This document shows positions 54,319 to 63,403 of a DNA stretch of 64,000 nucleotides, piece by piece; positions within the stretch are counted from its first letter, which is position 1, and every line of letters begins with the position of its first letter. The stretch is from contig NZ_JACHBD010000001.1 in assembly GCF_014200175.1 (NCBI RefSeq), positions 806,001 through 870,000 of the forward strand, read 5' to 3'. Source of the DNA: Rhizobium lentis. Lineage in GTDB: Bacteria; Pseudomonadota; Alphaproteobacteria; Rhizobiales; Rhizobiaceae. Both the position numbers and the translations under genes were made by a program. Under the pieces are notes generated by a model that was not told where the DNA came from, did no database searches, and saw nothing but the letters and a program-made list of their open reading frames with translations.

Positions 54319-55164
54319 TTGAACTGGATCACTGAATTTAAGATTCCGATCGGCCCCTGGGCCAAATCCTTCGTGGATTGGCTGACCTCGAACGGCGAGT
54401 GGTTCTTCAACCAGCTTTCCTTCCTGCTGTCGAGCGCCATAGACGGCCTGCTCTTCGTGCTGCAGAAGCCCCATCCGCTGATCGTCATCGCAGCCGTTAC
54501 CGCGCTTGCCTTCTGGCTTCGCCGCTCGATCGCCGTCGCCCTCTTCACCTGTCTTGGCCTGCTGCTCATCGTGAACCAGGATTATTGGAAGGAGACGACG
54601 GAGACGCTCGCCCTCGTACTCGCGGCCACCTTCGTGTGCATGGTAATCGGCATTCCGCTCGGCATTGCGGCCGCCCGCCGCGCCTGGGTCTATGCCGCCA
54701 TGCGCCCGGTGCTCGACCTCATGCAGACGATCCCGACATTCGTCTACCTGATCCCGGCCCTAATCCTCTTCGGCCTCGGCATGGTGCCGGGCCTGATCGC
54801 GACTGTCATCTTCGCGATCCCCGCCCCCATCCGGCTGACACGCCTCGGCATCATCTCGACACCGCCTTCCCTCGTCGAAGCCGCCGTCGCCTTCGGCGCG
54901 CGACCGATCCAGGTGCTGCGCAAAGTCGAGCTTCCGTTCGCCGCGCCGCAGATCATGGCGGGTCTCACCCAGACCATCATGCTGTCGCTGTCCATGGTCG
55001 TCATCGCCGCTCTCGTCGGCGCTCCAGGTCTCGGCGTGCCGGTCGTGCGCGCGCTGAATACTGTCAACATCGCCAAGGGCTTCGAAGCCGGTTTCTGCAT
55101 CGTCATCCTGGCGATCATTCTCGACCGCATATTCCGCGCAGGCGACGAAGGAGACGGCGCATGA
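54319..55164 (+). CDS. choW: Choline ABC transporter, permease
   Basis: About 281 residues from TTG 54319 (the start is open: other TTG codons lie upstream). About six to seven helices, and the permease EAA-like loop around EAAVAFGARPIQVLRKVELP. The stop overlaps the choV start as ATGA. It forms the membrane channel with ChoV for ChoX-bound choline. Confidence 0.92.
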   Translation: MNWITEFKIPIGPWAKSFVDWLTSNGEWFFNQLSFLLSSAIDGLLFVLQKPHPLIVIAAVTALAFWLRRSIAVALFTCLGLLLIVNQDYWKETTETLALVLAATFVCMVIGIPLGIAAARRAWVYAAMRPVLDLMQTIPTFVYLIPALILFGLGMVPGLIATVIFAIPAPIRLTRLGIISTPPSLVEAAVAFGARPIQVLRKVELPFAAPQIMAGLTQTIMLSLSMVVIAALVGAPGLGVPVVRALNTVNIAKGFEAGFCIVILAIILDRIFRAGDEGDGA

Positions 55165-56213
55165 CAGCGATAGACTTCAAGAATGTCAGCATCATCTTCG
55201 GCGACCGGCCGGAAGCCGCCCTTGCCATGGCCGACCAGGGCAAAACGCGCGACGAGATCGGCGCCGCGACCGGCCTGGTGCTGGGCGTCGCCAATGCCTC
55301 GCTGACGATCGAAGAAGGCGAGATCCTCGTGCTGATGGGCCTTTCCGGTTCGGGCAAGTCGACGCTGCTGCGCGCCGTCAACGGGCTCGCTCCAGTGGTG
55401 CGCGGCGACGTCGCGGTCTCCACAACCACGGGCCTCGTCAATCCTTACAAATGCAATGCCAAGGCGCTGCGCGAACTGCGCACCCACACCGTCTCCATGG
55501 TGTTCCAGCAGTTCGCCCTCCTGCCGTGGCGCACGGTCGCCGAAAATGTCGGCTTCGGCCTCGAACTCGCCGGCATGCCGGAGGCGGAACGCAAAGCCCG
55601 CGTCGGCGAGCAACTCGAACTCGTCAACCTGACGAAATGGGCAAACCGCAAGGTCAACGAACTGTCAGGCGGCATGCAGCAGCGTGTCGGCCTTGCCCGT
55701 GCCTTTGCCACCGGCGCCCCGATCCTGCTCATGGACGAGCCGTTCTCTGCGCTCGACCCGCTGATCCGCACCCGTCTGCAGGACGAACTCCTGGAGTTCC
55801 AGCGGCGGCTGAAGAAGACCATTCTCTTCGTCAGCCACGATCTCGATGAGGCCTTCCGCATTGGCAACCGCATCGCCATCATGGAGGGCGGCCGGATCAT
55901 CCAGTGCGGAACGCCACACGACATCGTCAAGAACCCCGCGGACCAGTACGTCGCCGATTTCGTGCAGAACCTCAATCCGATCAACATGCTGACCGCCGCC
56001 GACGTCATGCAGCCCGGCCTCGGCCAGACGGCCGCCGGCATGAGCGTCAGCGCCACGGCCCGCGCCGCGACCCCGCTCGTCGATGTCCTCGACGTACTCG
56101 CCCGCCAGCCGGGCAGCATCGGCATCGTGGAAAACGGCACGGTCATCGGCACCATCACGGCCCAGGATATCGTCGCCGGCCTTACACGCCATCGCCGCAA
56201 GGAGGACGCTTGA
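55161..56213 (+). CDS. choV: Choline ABC transporter, ATP-binding protein
   Basis: 350 residues. Walker A is MGLSGSGKSTLL, the signature LSGGMQQRVGLARAF, Walker B LLMDEPFSALDP, and SHDLDEAF the H-loop; the C-terminal 80 residues look like a CBS-type regulatory domain, as in ProV/OpuA. ATG 55161 is coupled to choW; the frame is open upstream through choW but that is only a shadow of the GC-rich coding sequence. Confidence 0.95.
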   Translation: MTAIDFKNVSIIFGDRPEAALAMADQGKTRDEIGAATGLVLGVANASLTIEEGEILVLMGLSGSGKSTLLRAVNGLAPVVRGDVAVSTTTGLVNPYKCNAKALRELRTHTVSMVFQQFALLPWRTVAENVGFGLELAGMPEAERKARVGEQLELVNLTKWANRKVNELSGGMQQRVGLARAFATGAPILLMDEPFSALDPLIRTRLQDELLEFQRRLKKTILFVSHDLDEAFRIGNRIAIMEGGRIIQCGTPHDIVKNPADQYVADFVQNLNPINMLTAADVMQPGLGQTAAGMSVSATARAATPLVDVLDVLARQPGSIGIVENGTVIGTITAQDIVAGLTRHRRKEDA

Positions 56214-56223
56214 TGTTTTCAAG

Positions 56224-56242
56224 CCGCTTTGCCACAAAGCGG
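56224..56242 (+). promoter_or_regulatory. Perfect hairpin directly before the HugZ-like start
   Basis: Arms CCGCTTTG and CAAAGCGG with a three-base loop, ending two bases before ATG 56245. It covers the place of the ribosome site and lies just after the choV stop, so it could lower translation of the next gene or end choXWV transcripts. Confidence 0.5.
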
Positions 56243-56244
56243 TT

Positions 56245-56994
56245 ATGAAAGATCAACCCTCCCCCTTACGCGAAACCGACGACGAGGCCCGCAAACTCGC
56301 CCGCGTGCTGCTGCGCTCCGCCCGGTACGCGGCGATCGCCGTTCTCGACCCCGAGACCGGTTTTCCTTTCGCCAGCCGGGTCCTTCTCGCCACCGATATC
56401 GACGGCACGCCCGTCATCCTCGTTTCGAGGCTTTCGGCTCACACCAAGGCGCTGGCAAGGGACCCACGCGCCTCGCTGCTCACCGGCGAGCCGGGCAAGG
56501 GCGATCCCCTCGTCTATGGCCGGCTGACGACCCAATGCGTGGCGGAGCCGGTCGAGCATGGTCATCGCTTCCACGAGCGCATTCGCACGCGTTTTCTCGA
56601 TCGCCATCCCAAGGCAAAACTTTATATCGATTTTCCCGACTTCCTCTTCTTCCGTCTCAAACCGGAGCAGGCGAGCCTCAACGGCGGCTTCGGCCGCGCC
56701 TACCATCTCGACGGAAGTGACCTCGTGATCCAATCGCCGGCAATCGAGGCGATCGCCGCCAAAGCGGCCGAAACAGTGCGAGATTTAGTAGAGCGCCATC
56801 CCGATGTGGCGGACATCCTTGCAGTGCGCTTAAACGCACCGGAATCGGGCTCTTGGCGCATCTGCGGGGTAGATCCGGCGGGCTTCGACATTATTTCCGG
56901 GGACTTTTTGGTGCGACACGAGTTCGAAACTCTCGCTGTGGATTGCGATCACATTTGTTCAAACATATCTAAAATAGCATACTCGATACCTTAA
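56245..56994 (+). CDS. HugZ-family / pyridoxamine-oxidase-like protein
   Basis: 249 residues. The N-terminal split-barrel domain (ARVLLRSARYAAIAVLDPET, PVILVSRLSAHTKALARD) belongs to the PNPOx-like superfamily; the second domain resembles DUF2470 (VRLNAPESGSWRICGVDPAG), the combination seen in HugZ haem-utilisation proteins. Haem degradation or flavin binding cannot be read from the sequence. The last 20 residues come from AT-rich DNA and do not look like the usual end, so the tail may be altered. Confidence 0.78.
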   Translation: MKDQPSPLRETDDEARKLARVLLRSARYAAIAVLDPETGFPFASRVLLATDIDGTPVILVSRLSAHTKALARDPRASLLTGEPGKGDPLVYGRLTTQCVAEPVEHGHRFHERIRTRFLDRHPKAKLYIDFPDFLFFRLKPEQASLNGGFGRAYHLDGSDLVIQSPAIEAIAAKAAETVRDLVERHPDVADILAVRLNAPESGSWRICGVDPAGFDIISGDFLVRHEFETLAVDCDHICSNISKIAYSIP

Positions 56995-56995
56995 A

Positions 56996-57011
56996 TTTAG
57001 GTATATACAAT
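56996..57011 (+). promoter_or_regulatory. NolR-type box 1 before nolR
   Basis: TTTAG, nine bases, AT: fits the NolR consensus (A/T)TTAG-N9-A(T/A). It overlaps the very end of the preceding gene region and lies about 95 bases before the nolR ATG. Confidence 0.5.
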
Positions 57012-57086
57012 CTTCAAGCCTAGTTGCTAATTTCGGCCGCCCGCTCCGGCAGACGGCCTGTATCACACAGATGATGTACGTTTCGC

Positions 57087-57102
57087 ATTAGGAAGATAAC
57101 AA
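57087..57102 (+). promoter_or_regulatory. NolR-type box 2 before nolR
   Basis: ATTAG, nine bases, AA: second match to the NolR consensus, overlapping the ribosome site (AGGAAG) of nolR. Binding here would block initiation. Confidence 0.45.
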
Positions 57103-57103
57103 T

Positions 57104-57421
57104 ATGGAAACCCCTGATTTGGCTGACCACACGAATGTGGCGGCGGCACTATTGTCAGCTATGGCCAACCCCAAAAGATTGCTGATCCTGTGCAGCCTGG
57201 TGAAAGGTGAAGTCGCCGTCGGCGTCCTTGCTGCACAAGTAGGCCTCAGTCAGTCGGCTCTCTCACAGCACCTTTCGAAACTGCGTGCGCAAAAACTGGT
57301 CAAGACCCGTCGCGACGCCCAAACCATCTACTACTCAAGCACATCCGAGCCGGTCATGAAGATTCTGGCGACGCTCGAAGACATCTACCTCGTTCCGAAC
57401 AGAAGCAGATCTGCGGCCTGA
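57104..57421 (+). CDS. nolR: NolR-like ArsR-family repressor
   Basis: 105 residues, a winged-helix ArsR/SmtB protein without the usual metal-binding Cys/His set. LLSAMANPKRLLILCSLVK, VGLSQSALSQHLSKLRAQ and TRRDAQTIYYSS match the NolR repressor of nodulation and other rhizobial genes as I recall it. NolR represses its own gene; two fitting boxes precede the start. The naming rests on remembered similarity, the ArsR fold on the sequence itself. Confidence 0.8.
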   Translation: METPDLADHTNVAAALLSAMANPKRLLILCSLVKGEVAVGVLAAQVGLSQSALSQHLSKLRAQKLVKTRRDAQTIYYSSTSEPVMKILATLEDIYLVPNRSRSAA

Positions 57422-57513
57422 TGATAGCGCTGACATGACCGTCAGCCGTGCCGGTGCCGCCCGGGAATCCTCCCGAAGCCTCGGCAACGATATTTCAGCA
57501 CGTGAACCTTAAC

Positions 57514-57556
57514 GGCACGACCGGCAAATCTGGCGATTTGCCGGTCGTGCCTTTTG
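57514..57556 (+). terminator. Terminator of nolR
   Basis: Perfect 17-base arms beginning GGCACGACCGGC and ending GCCGGTCGTGCC around a four-base loop, followed by TTTT. Confidence 0.9.
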
Positions 57557-57690
57557 GCGAGTTTTTCTGAGCGGAAGCATGTCGGGACTTTTCTCATTGA
57601 CGCCTTGAGATGCCCTGATAATTTGACCGGGCAGTAAAAATTCGGGCGACAAGCCCTCGGGAACGGGCCGTCGACGGCCAGGAGAACAGC

Positions 57691-59016
57691 ATGTCCAACC
57701 GCCTCAATGCACCGAACGATCTTCGCGCCTTCTGGATGCCGTTTACGGCAAATCGCCAGTTCAAGAAGGAGCCGCGGTTGTTCGTCGGCGCCAAGGACAT
57801 GTATTACACCACCCATGACGGCCGTCAGGTATTGGACGGCACGGCCGGCCTCTGGTGCGTCAACGCCGGCCACTGCCGTCCGAAGATAACCGAGGCGATC
57901 CGCGAGCAGGCGGGCGAACTCGATTACGCCCCGGCCTTCCAGCTCGGCCACCCCAAGGCCTTCGAACTGGCGAACCGTCTGGTCGACATCGCTCCGGAAG
58001 GCATGAACCACGTCCTCTACACCAATTCCGGCTCCGAATCCGTCGAGACCGCGCTCAAGGTGGCGCTTGCCTATCACCGCGTGAGGGGCAACGGTTCGCG
58101 CTTCCGTCTGATCGGCCGCGAGCGCGGCTATCACGGCGTCAATTTCGGCGGCATCTCCGTCGGCGGCATCGTTGCCAACCGCAAGATGTTCGGCACGCTG
58201 CTCACCGGTGTCGATCACATGCCGCACACCCACCAGCCCGGCAAGAACAGCTTCACCCGCGGCGAGCCCGAGCATGGCGGCGACATCGCCAGCGAACTCG
58301 AGCGCATCGTCACGCTACATGACGCCTCTACCATTGCCGCCGTCATCGTCGAGCCGGTCGCCGGTTCTACCGGCGTCCTCATCCCGCCGAAGGGTTATCT
58401 GCAGAAGCTGCGTGAAATCTGCACCAAGCACGGCATCCTGCTGATCTTCGACGAAGTCATCACCGGTTTCGGCCGCCTCGGCGCCCCCTTTGCCGCGCAA
58501 TATTACGACGTCAAGCCCGACATGATCACCACCGCCAAGGGACTGACTAACGGCGTCATTCCGATGGGCGCCGTCTTCGTCACCTCCGAGATCCATGATG
58601 CTTTCATGAACGGTCCGGAGCACATGATCGAATTCTTCCACGGCTATACCTATTCCGGCAACCCGATCGCCTCCGCCGCAGCGCTTGCCACGCTCGACAC
58701 CTACAAGGAAGAGGGTCTGCTGACCCGTGCTGCCGAACTTTCCGACTATTGGGCCGACGCGCTGCATTCGCTCAAGGACTGCCCCAACGTCATCGATATC
58801 AGAAACACCGGCCTGATCGGCGCAATTGAACTCGACCCGATCGCCGGCGAGCCCACCAAGCGCGCCTTTACGGCCTTCCTGAAGGCGTATGAGAGCGGAC
58901 TTCTGATCCGCACGACCGGCGACATCATCGCGCTCTCCCCGCCGCTGATCATCGAAAAGCACCATATCGACGAACTTTTCGGCAAGCTCAGGACCATCCT
59001 TCAGAACAACATCTGA
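57691..59016 (+). CDS. Omega-amino acid (beta-alanine)--pyruvate aminotransferase
   Basis: 441 residues, class III PLP aminotransferase. NSGSESVETALKVAL binds the cofactor phosphate, LLIFDEVITGFGRLG holds the PLP-ring Asp, and ITTAKGLTNGVIPMGAV holds the Schiff-base Lys. The opening FWMPFTANRQF and overall length fit beta-alanine--pyruvate aminotransferases. It probably converts beta-alanine or a related omega-amino acid. AGGAG six bases before ATG 57691 fixes the start. Confidence 0.9.
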   Translation: MSNRLNAPNDLRAFWMPFTANRQFKKEPRLFVGAKDMYYTTHDGRQVLDGTAGLWCVNAGHCRPKITEAIREQAGELDYAPAFQLGHPKAFELANRLVDIAPEGMNHVLYTNSGSESVETALKVALAYHRVRGNGSRFRLIGRERGYHGVNFGGISVGGIVANRKMFGTLLTGVDHMPHTHQPGKNSFTRGEPEHGGDIASELERIVTLHDASTIAAVIVEPVAGSTGVLIPPKGYLQKLREICTKHGILLIFDEVITGFGRLGAPFAAQYYDVKPDMITTAKGLTNGVIPMGAVFVTSEIHDAFMNGPEHMIEFFHGYTYSGNPIASAAALATLDTYKEEGLLTRAAELSDYWADALHSLKDCPNVIDIRNTGLIGAIELDPIAGEPTKRAFTAFLKAYESGLLIRTTGDIIALSPPLIIEKHHIDELFGKLRTILQNNI

Positions 59017-59036
59017 AGAGGCGATCGAAGATCCTC

Positions 59037-59073
59037 AAGACCCGCGATGGACAATGCTCTCGCGGGTCTTTTC
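59037..59073 (+). terminator. Terminator of the aminotransferase gene
   Basis: Arms AAGACCCGCGA and TCGCGGGTCTT, twelve-base loop, followed by TT; the A-run on the left side could also serve the convergent HD-GYP gene. Confidence 0.8.
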
Positions 59074-59092
59074 GTCTGAAGATACAAGAAAC

Positions 59093-60007
59093 TCAGCTCA
59101 CAGAAGCGACGGAAAGGCAGAGGGCAAATTTTTTCAGGAGCTGGCGATCGAAATGCCCTTCAGCGCCGAGCATCCATTTCAGTGCCTCGCTGGCGCTCCA
59201 TGGCGCCTTATACGGCCGCACCGAAGTGATGGCGTCGTAAACATCGCAGATCGTCGCAATCCGCGAGTGAAGGCTCACCTCGCTGCCGGACAAGCTGCGC
59301 GGATAGCCTTTGCCGTCGATGCGCTCGTGATGATTGCGGCAAACGTCGAGAACGATCTCCGACATGCCCTCCTGCCGCGACAGGATCGCATGCCCCTTCT
59401 CCGGATGGCCACGGAGCAAGCTGATCTCATCCCTTTCCAAGGGCCCTGCCTTGTTGAGGACCTCAAGCGGAATGTCAAGCTTGCCGACGTCGTGCAGCAA
59501 ACCCGCGGTGCCGAGCATCTGAATCGTATGCTCATCGAGTGCGAGATGACGACTGAAAAGAATCATCAGCGCGCTCACCGAAACGGAATGCAGGAAGGTC
59601 ACTTCGTCTTTTGATTTCAGGCGTGTGACGCTGAGGAAAACCGAAGGGTTTTCATCCATCGACTTGGAGACGGAAGAAATGACCGGCGTCAGGTGATCGG
59701 CACTGATTCCGTCGCCGTTGCGCAACCGCCCGAAAGCATCCGCCAGCAACCGCACGGATTTCTGGACGGTCTCGCGCGCCGCCTGGATGTCGACCTCAAT
59801 GTCACGACCCGGCAGGCCGTTGATGTCGAGCCCCTTGCTAGTATTGATGACGACGCTGGCGGTGCCGCATTTACGAATTTTTGCCGCATCGACCTCGTGC
59901 CGCAGGGAAAATCTGCGCTTCGACAAAAGCGGGTCCTGCCACAGGCCCTCGACAGCCTCCACAAACATTCCGATCCGCACCTGACCGGCATCGATACGCT
60001 TGAGCAT
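59093..60007 (-). CDS. HD-GYP domain protein (probable c-di-GMP phosphodiesterase)
   Basis: 304 residues from ATG 60007, which opens the DUF3391-type N-terminal domain (MLKRIDAGQVRIGMFVEAVEG). The HD-GYP part has LLHDVGKLDIP, RGHPEKGH, CRNHHERIDGKGYP and the ICDVYDAITSVRPYK block, so all metal ligands appear present. It probably hydrolyses cyclic di-GMP. The frame is open 85 codons further but that stretch is not coding-like. Convergent with the aminotransferase gene. Confidence 0.88.
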   Translation of the reverse strand: MLKRIDAGQVRIGMFVEAVEGLWQDPLLSKRRFSLRHEVDAAKIRKCGTASVVINTSKGLDINGLPGRDIEVDIQAARETVQKSVRLLADAFGRLRNGDGISADHLTPVISSVSKSMDENPSVFLSVTRLKSKDEVTFLHSVSVSALMILFSRHLALDEHTIQMLGTAGLLHDVGKLDIPLEVLNKAGPLERDEISLLRGHPEKGHAILSRQEGMSEIVLDVCRNHHERIDGKGYPRSLSGSEVSLHSRIATICDVYDAITSVRPYKAPWSASEALKWMLGAEGHFDRQLLKKFALCLSVASVS

Positions 60008-60462
60008 CCAGATCTCTGTCCCGATGTGTTTATGTAATTCTTTATGTAGTCTCTTTTTCAATGCTGCCGTGTTTGGGTATCGCGGGATCCTACTGTCATT
60101 GGCCAAACTAACGGTTAATGGGAAAGATAAAGACACCCGGGCGGAAGTGTTTTCGTCCGGCGGAGGCCCGCCCATGCGACCTCGCCTCTGAAAGATCCTT
60201 GAAAGCGTAGAAGATGGTCGATCAAGCACATTTTCGGTCGGATCGACCGGATTTCCGTCCATTTTGTTATGAACTTGCGCAATCTCATCAAAATTCCTAG
60301 AAATCTCGCCATGAGCTTCCCCGAGTCAAACATGGCCGGCGGGCTCGCTGACCGCGCCGTTACCGATCGTCCTTGGCACGGCCCCGAAGGGCTGTTGAAT
60401 GATCGGGAAGGCCGGCGCGGCACCTCATCGCGGGTCGAAGACCCCATCCAAGGAGACAGACA
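60008..60462. other. Gene-free stretch between the HD-GYP gene and the binding-protein gene
   Basis: 455 bases of shared upstream region. No gene or strong hairpin was found. A fair sigma-70-like promoter for the rightward gene is TTGCGC (60275-60280), 17-base spacer, TAGAAA (60298-60303), leaving a 5' untranslated region of about 150 bases. Confidence 0.45.
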
Positions 60463-61566
60463 ATGACCCTCAAGACATTGACTGCGACCCTCGTCGCGTC
60501 ACTCACTTTTGCACCGCTTGCCCATGCCGATATCACCATCGGCCTGATCGCGCCGCTGACCGGTCCGGTCGCCGCCTATGGCGATCAGGTGAAGAACGGT
60601 GCTCAGACCGCCGTCGACGAGATCAACAAGAAGGGCGGAATTCTCGGCGAGAAGGTGGTCCTCGAACTGGCCGACGATGCCGGCGAACCGAAGCAGGGCG
60701 TTTCCGCCGCCAACAAGGTCGTCGGCGACGGCATCCGCTTCGTCGTCGGCCCGGTGACGTCGGGTGTCGCGATCCCCGTTTCGGACGTGCTGGCTGAAAA
60801 CGGCGTGCTGATGGTCACCCCGACGGCGACCGCCCCCGACCTGACCAAGCGGGGCCTCACCAACGTGCTGCGCACTTGCGGTCGCGACGACCAGCAGGCG
60901 GAAGTCGCCGCTAAATACGTGCTGCAGAACTTCAAGGACAAGCGCATCGCCATCGTCAACGACAAAGGCGCCTATGGCAAAGGCCTCGCCGATGCCTTCA
61001 AGGCGACGCTGAACGCCGGCGGCGTTACCGAAGTCGTCAATGACGCGATCACGCCCGGCGACAAGGATTTCAGCGCGCTCACCACCCGCATCAAGTCTGA
61101 GAAGGTCGATATCCTCTATTTCGGCGGCTACCACCCGGAAGGCGGCTTGCTAGCCCGCCAGTTGCATGACCTTTCCGCCAACGCGACGATCATCGGCGGC
61201 GATGGCCTCTCCAACACCGAATTCTGGGCCATCGGCACAGATGCGGCGGGCGGCACGCTGTTCACTAACGCCTCCGACGCCACCAAGAACCCCGACTCCA
61301 AGACTGCCGTCGATGCGCTTGCCGCCAAGAACATTCCGGCCGAAGCCTTCACGCTGAACGCCTATGCCGCCGTCGAAGTTCTGAAGGCCGGCATCGAGAA
61401 GGCCGGCAGCGCCGAGGATGCTGAAGCCGTCGCGGCCGCGCTGAAAGACGGCAAGGAGATCCCGACGGCCATCGGCAAGGTCACTTACGGCGAAACCGGC
61501 GACCTGACTTCGCAGAGTTTCTCGCTCTACAAGTGGGAAGGCGGCAAGATCGTCGCGGCCGAATGA
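60463..61566 (+). CDS. Branched-chain amino acid ABC transporter, binding protein
   Basis: 367 residues, signal peptide of about 22 residues (cleavage near AHADI), then a LivJ/BraC-type periplasmic binding fold: [36 protein letters not shown], and [16 protein letters not shown]. No permease or ATPase gene follows, so it works with transporter parts encoded elsewhere, as often in rhizobia. AAGGAG supports ATG 60463. Confidence 0.92.
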   Translation: MTLKTLTATLVASLTFAPLAHADITIGLIAPLTGPVAAYGDQVKNGAQTAVDEINKKGGILGEKVVLELADDAGEPKQGVSAANKVVGDGIRFVVGPVTSGVAIPVSDVLAENGVLMVTPTATAPDLTKRGLTNVLRTCGRDDQQAEVAAKYVLQNFKDKRIAIVNDKGAYGKGLADAFKATLNAGGVTEVVNDAITPGDKDFSALTTRIKSEKVDILYFGGYHPEGGLLARQLHDLSANATIIGGDGLSNTEFWAIGTDAAGGTLFTNASDATKNPDSKTAVDALAAKNIPAEAFTLNAYAAVEVLKAGIEKAGSAEDAEAVAAALKDGKEIPTAIGKVTYGETGDLTSQSFSLYKWEGGKIVAAE

Positions 61567-61586
61567 GCCGCGATATGAGAGACTAC

Positions 61587-61617
61587 GATCGGGCGCCATT
61601 CGGCGCCCGATCTCGTT
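61587..61617 (+). terminator. Terminator of the binding-protein gene
   Basis: Perfect arms GATCGGGCGCC and GGCGCCCGATC with a four-base loop, then TCGTTT. Confidence 0.85.
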
Positions 61618-61683
61618 TGCAGGCATCGCATGTCGACGCAGATCGGTTATAACTTCGGAATCGGTTGCAATGTGAGCGGTGCC

Positions 61684-63381
61684 ATGACCAGCAGACTCGA
61701 ACGTCTTATCGACCAGGGTGTGGGCCGTGTGCCCGCCGATATCGTGCTGAAGGGCGGCTGCTTCTTCGATCTCGTCACCGGCGAAGTCGTCCGCTCCGAT
61801 ATCGCCATCGGCGCCGACCGCATCGTCGGCACATCAGGCACTTATGCGGGAGAAACCGAGATCGACATATCGGGCCGAACAGTCGTTCCCGGCTTCATCG
61901 ACACGCATCTGCACATCGAATCCTCGCTGGTCACGCCGCATGAATTCGACCGCTGCGTCCTGCCCTATGGTGTCACCACCGCGATCTGCGATCCGCACGA
62001 GATTGCCAATGTGCTCGGAACCACCGGCATTGAATTCTTTCTCGACTCCGCGCTGGAGACGATCATGGACATCCGCGTCCAGCTGTCTTCCTGCGTGCCG
62101 GCGACCCATCTCGAAACCGCAGGCGCCGATCTGCCGATCGAGCGTCTCCTGCCCTTCCGCGACCATCCGAAGGTCATCGGTCTCGCCGAATTCATGAATT
62201 TCCCCGGCGTGATCCACAAGGATCCCGTCTGCATGGCCAAGCTCGACGCCTTCCAGGGCGGCCATATCGATGGTCATGCGCCGCTTCTTTCCGGCAACGG
62301 CCTCAACGGTTATCTCGCAACCGGCATCCGCACCGAGCATGAATGCACCACGGCCGGGGAAGCACTGGAAAAGATCCGCAAAGGCATGCATATCCTCGTG
62401 CGCGAGGGTTCCGTGTCGAAGGATCTCGCCGCACTGATCCCCATCATCACCGAGCGGCTTTCACCATATCTCGCGCTTTGCACCGACGACCGCAATCCGC
62501 TCGACATCGCCGAACAGGGTCATCTCGATCACATGATCCGCACAGCAATCGCCAACGGCGTCGAGCCCTTGGCGATCTACCGCGCCGCCTCGATTTCGGC
62601 CGCCCGCGCTTTCGGTCTCAGCGATCGCGGTCTCGTGGCGCCCGGCTGGCGCGCTGATCTCGTGGTTCTCGACAGTCTGGAAGGCTGCCGCGCCGACATG
62701 GTCTTCTCAGCCGGCCGCCGCGTCACCGATGCGCTCTTTTCCACGCGCAAACCGGTCGCTCCGATCGGCCTCGACAGCGTCAGGGCCCGGCCGGTCAACG
62801 CCGCCCATTTCGGTGTGCCGGTCGCCGAAGGCGAAACGCCGGTTATCGGCGTCATGCCGGGCAAGATCATCACCGAGCATCGCCGCTACCGGCTGCCCGT
62901 CAAAGGTAACGAGACGGCCGTTGATCTTGCCAACGACATCATCAAGGTCGCCGTCATCGAACGCCACGGCAAGAACGGCAACCACGCCAACGGCTTCGTC
63001 CAGGGCTTCGGCCTGAAGAAGGGCGCAATCGCCTCCACCGTCGGTCATGACAGCCACAATATCTGCGTCGTCGGCGTCAGCGAGGATGACATGGCGCGTG
63101 CCGCAAACCGCCTCGGCGAGATCCAGGGCGGCTTTGTCGTCGTGGAGGATGGCAAGGTCACCGGCGAAATCGCCCTGCCCATTGCCGGCTTGATGAGCCT
63201 TGAGCCTTACGAAAAGGTCCGCGATACGTTGCATGATTTGCGCAAGGCCGCCTTCGCGCTCGGCGCAACGTTGGAAGAACCCTTCCTCCAGCTCGCCTTC
63301 CTGCCGCTGCCCGTCATTCCGCACCTGAAGATATCCGACCGCGGCATGGTCGACGTGGACAAATTCTCGCTGATCGGGTGA
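61684..63381 (+). CDS. ade: Adenine deaminase
   Basis: 565 residues from ATG 61684 ([14 protein letters not shown]), the length I recall for rhizobial Ade proteins; ATG 61630 would add 18 residues that look non-conserved. An amidohydrolase: [12 protein letters not shown] and [11 protein letters not shown] hold metal ligands, [12 protein letters not shown] and [10 protein letters not shown] the catalytic residues. It deaminates adenine to hypoxanthine. It competes with Apt (1523-2065) for adenine. Transcribed after a terminator, so from its own promoter. Confidence 0.92.
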   Translation: MTSRLERLIDQGVGRVPADIVLKGGCFFDLVTGEVVRSDIAIGADRIVGTSGTYAGETEIDISGRTVVPGFIDTHLHIESSLVTPHEFDRCVLPYGVTTAICDPHEIANVLGTTGIEFFLDSALETIMDIRVQLSSCVPATHLETAGADLPIERLLPFRDHPKVIGLAEFMNFPGVIHKDPVCMAKLDAFQGGHIDGHAPLLSGNGLNGYLATGIRTEHECTTAGEALEKIRKGMHILVREGSVSKDLAALIPIITERLSPYLALCTDDRNPLDIAEQGHLDHMIRTAIANGVEPLAIYRAASISAARAFGLSDRGLVAPGWRADLVVLDSLEGCRADMVFSAGRRVTDALFSTRKPVAPIGLDSVRARPVNAAHFGVPVAEGETPVIGVMPGKIITEHRRYRLPVKGNETAVDLANDIIKVAVIERHGKNGNHANGFVQGFGLKKGAIASTVGHDSHNICVVGVSEDDMARAANRLGEIQGGFVVVEDGKVTGEIALPIAGLMSLEPYEKVRDTLHDLRKAAFALGATLEEPFLQLAFLPLPVIPHLKISDRGMVDVDKFSLIG

Positions 63382-63403
63382 GCAGCGCCAGGACTATGGG
63401 TGC

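Noticed and set aside
54378..55160. Long N-terminal extension of choV through choW
   Set aside because: choW is clearly coding in the other frame, and ATGA coupling marks the choV start at 55161.
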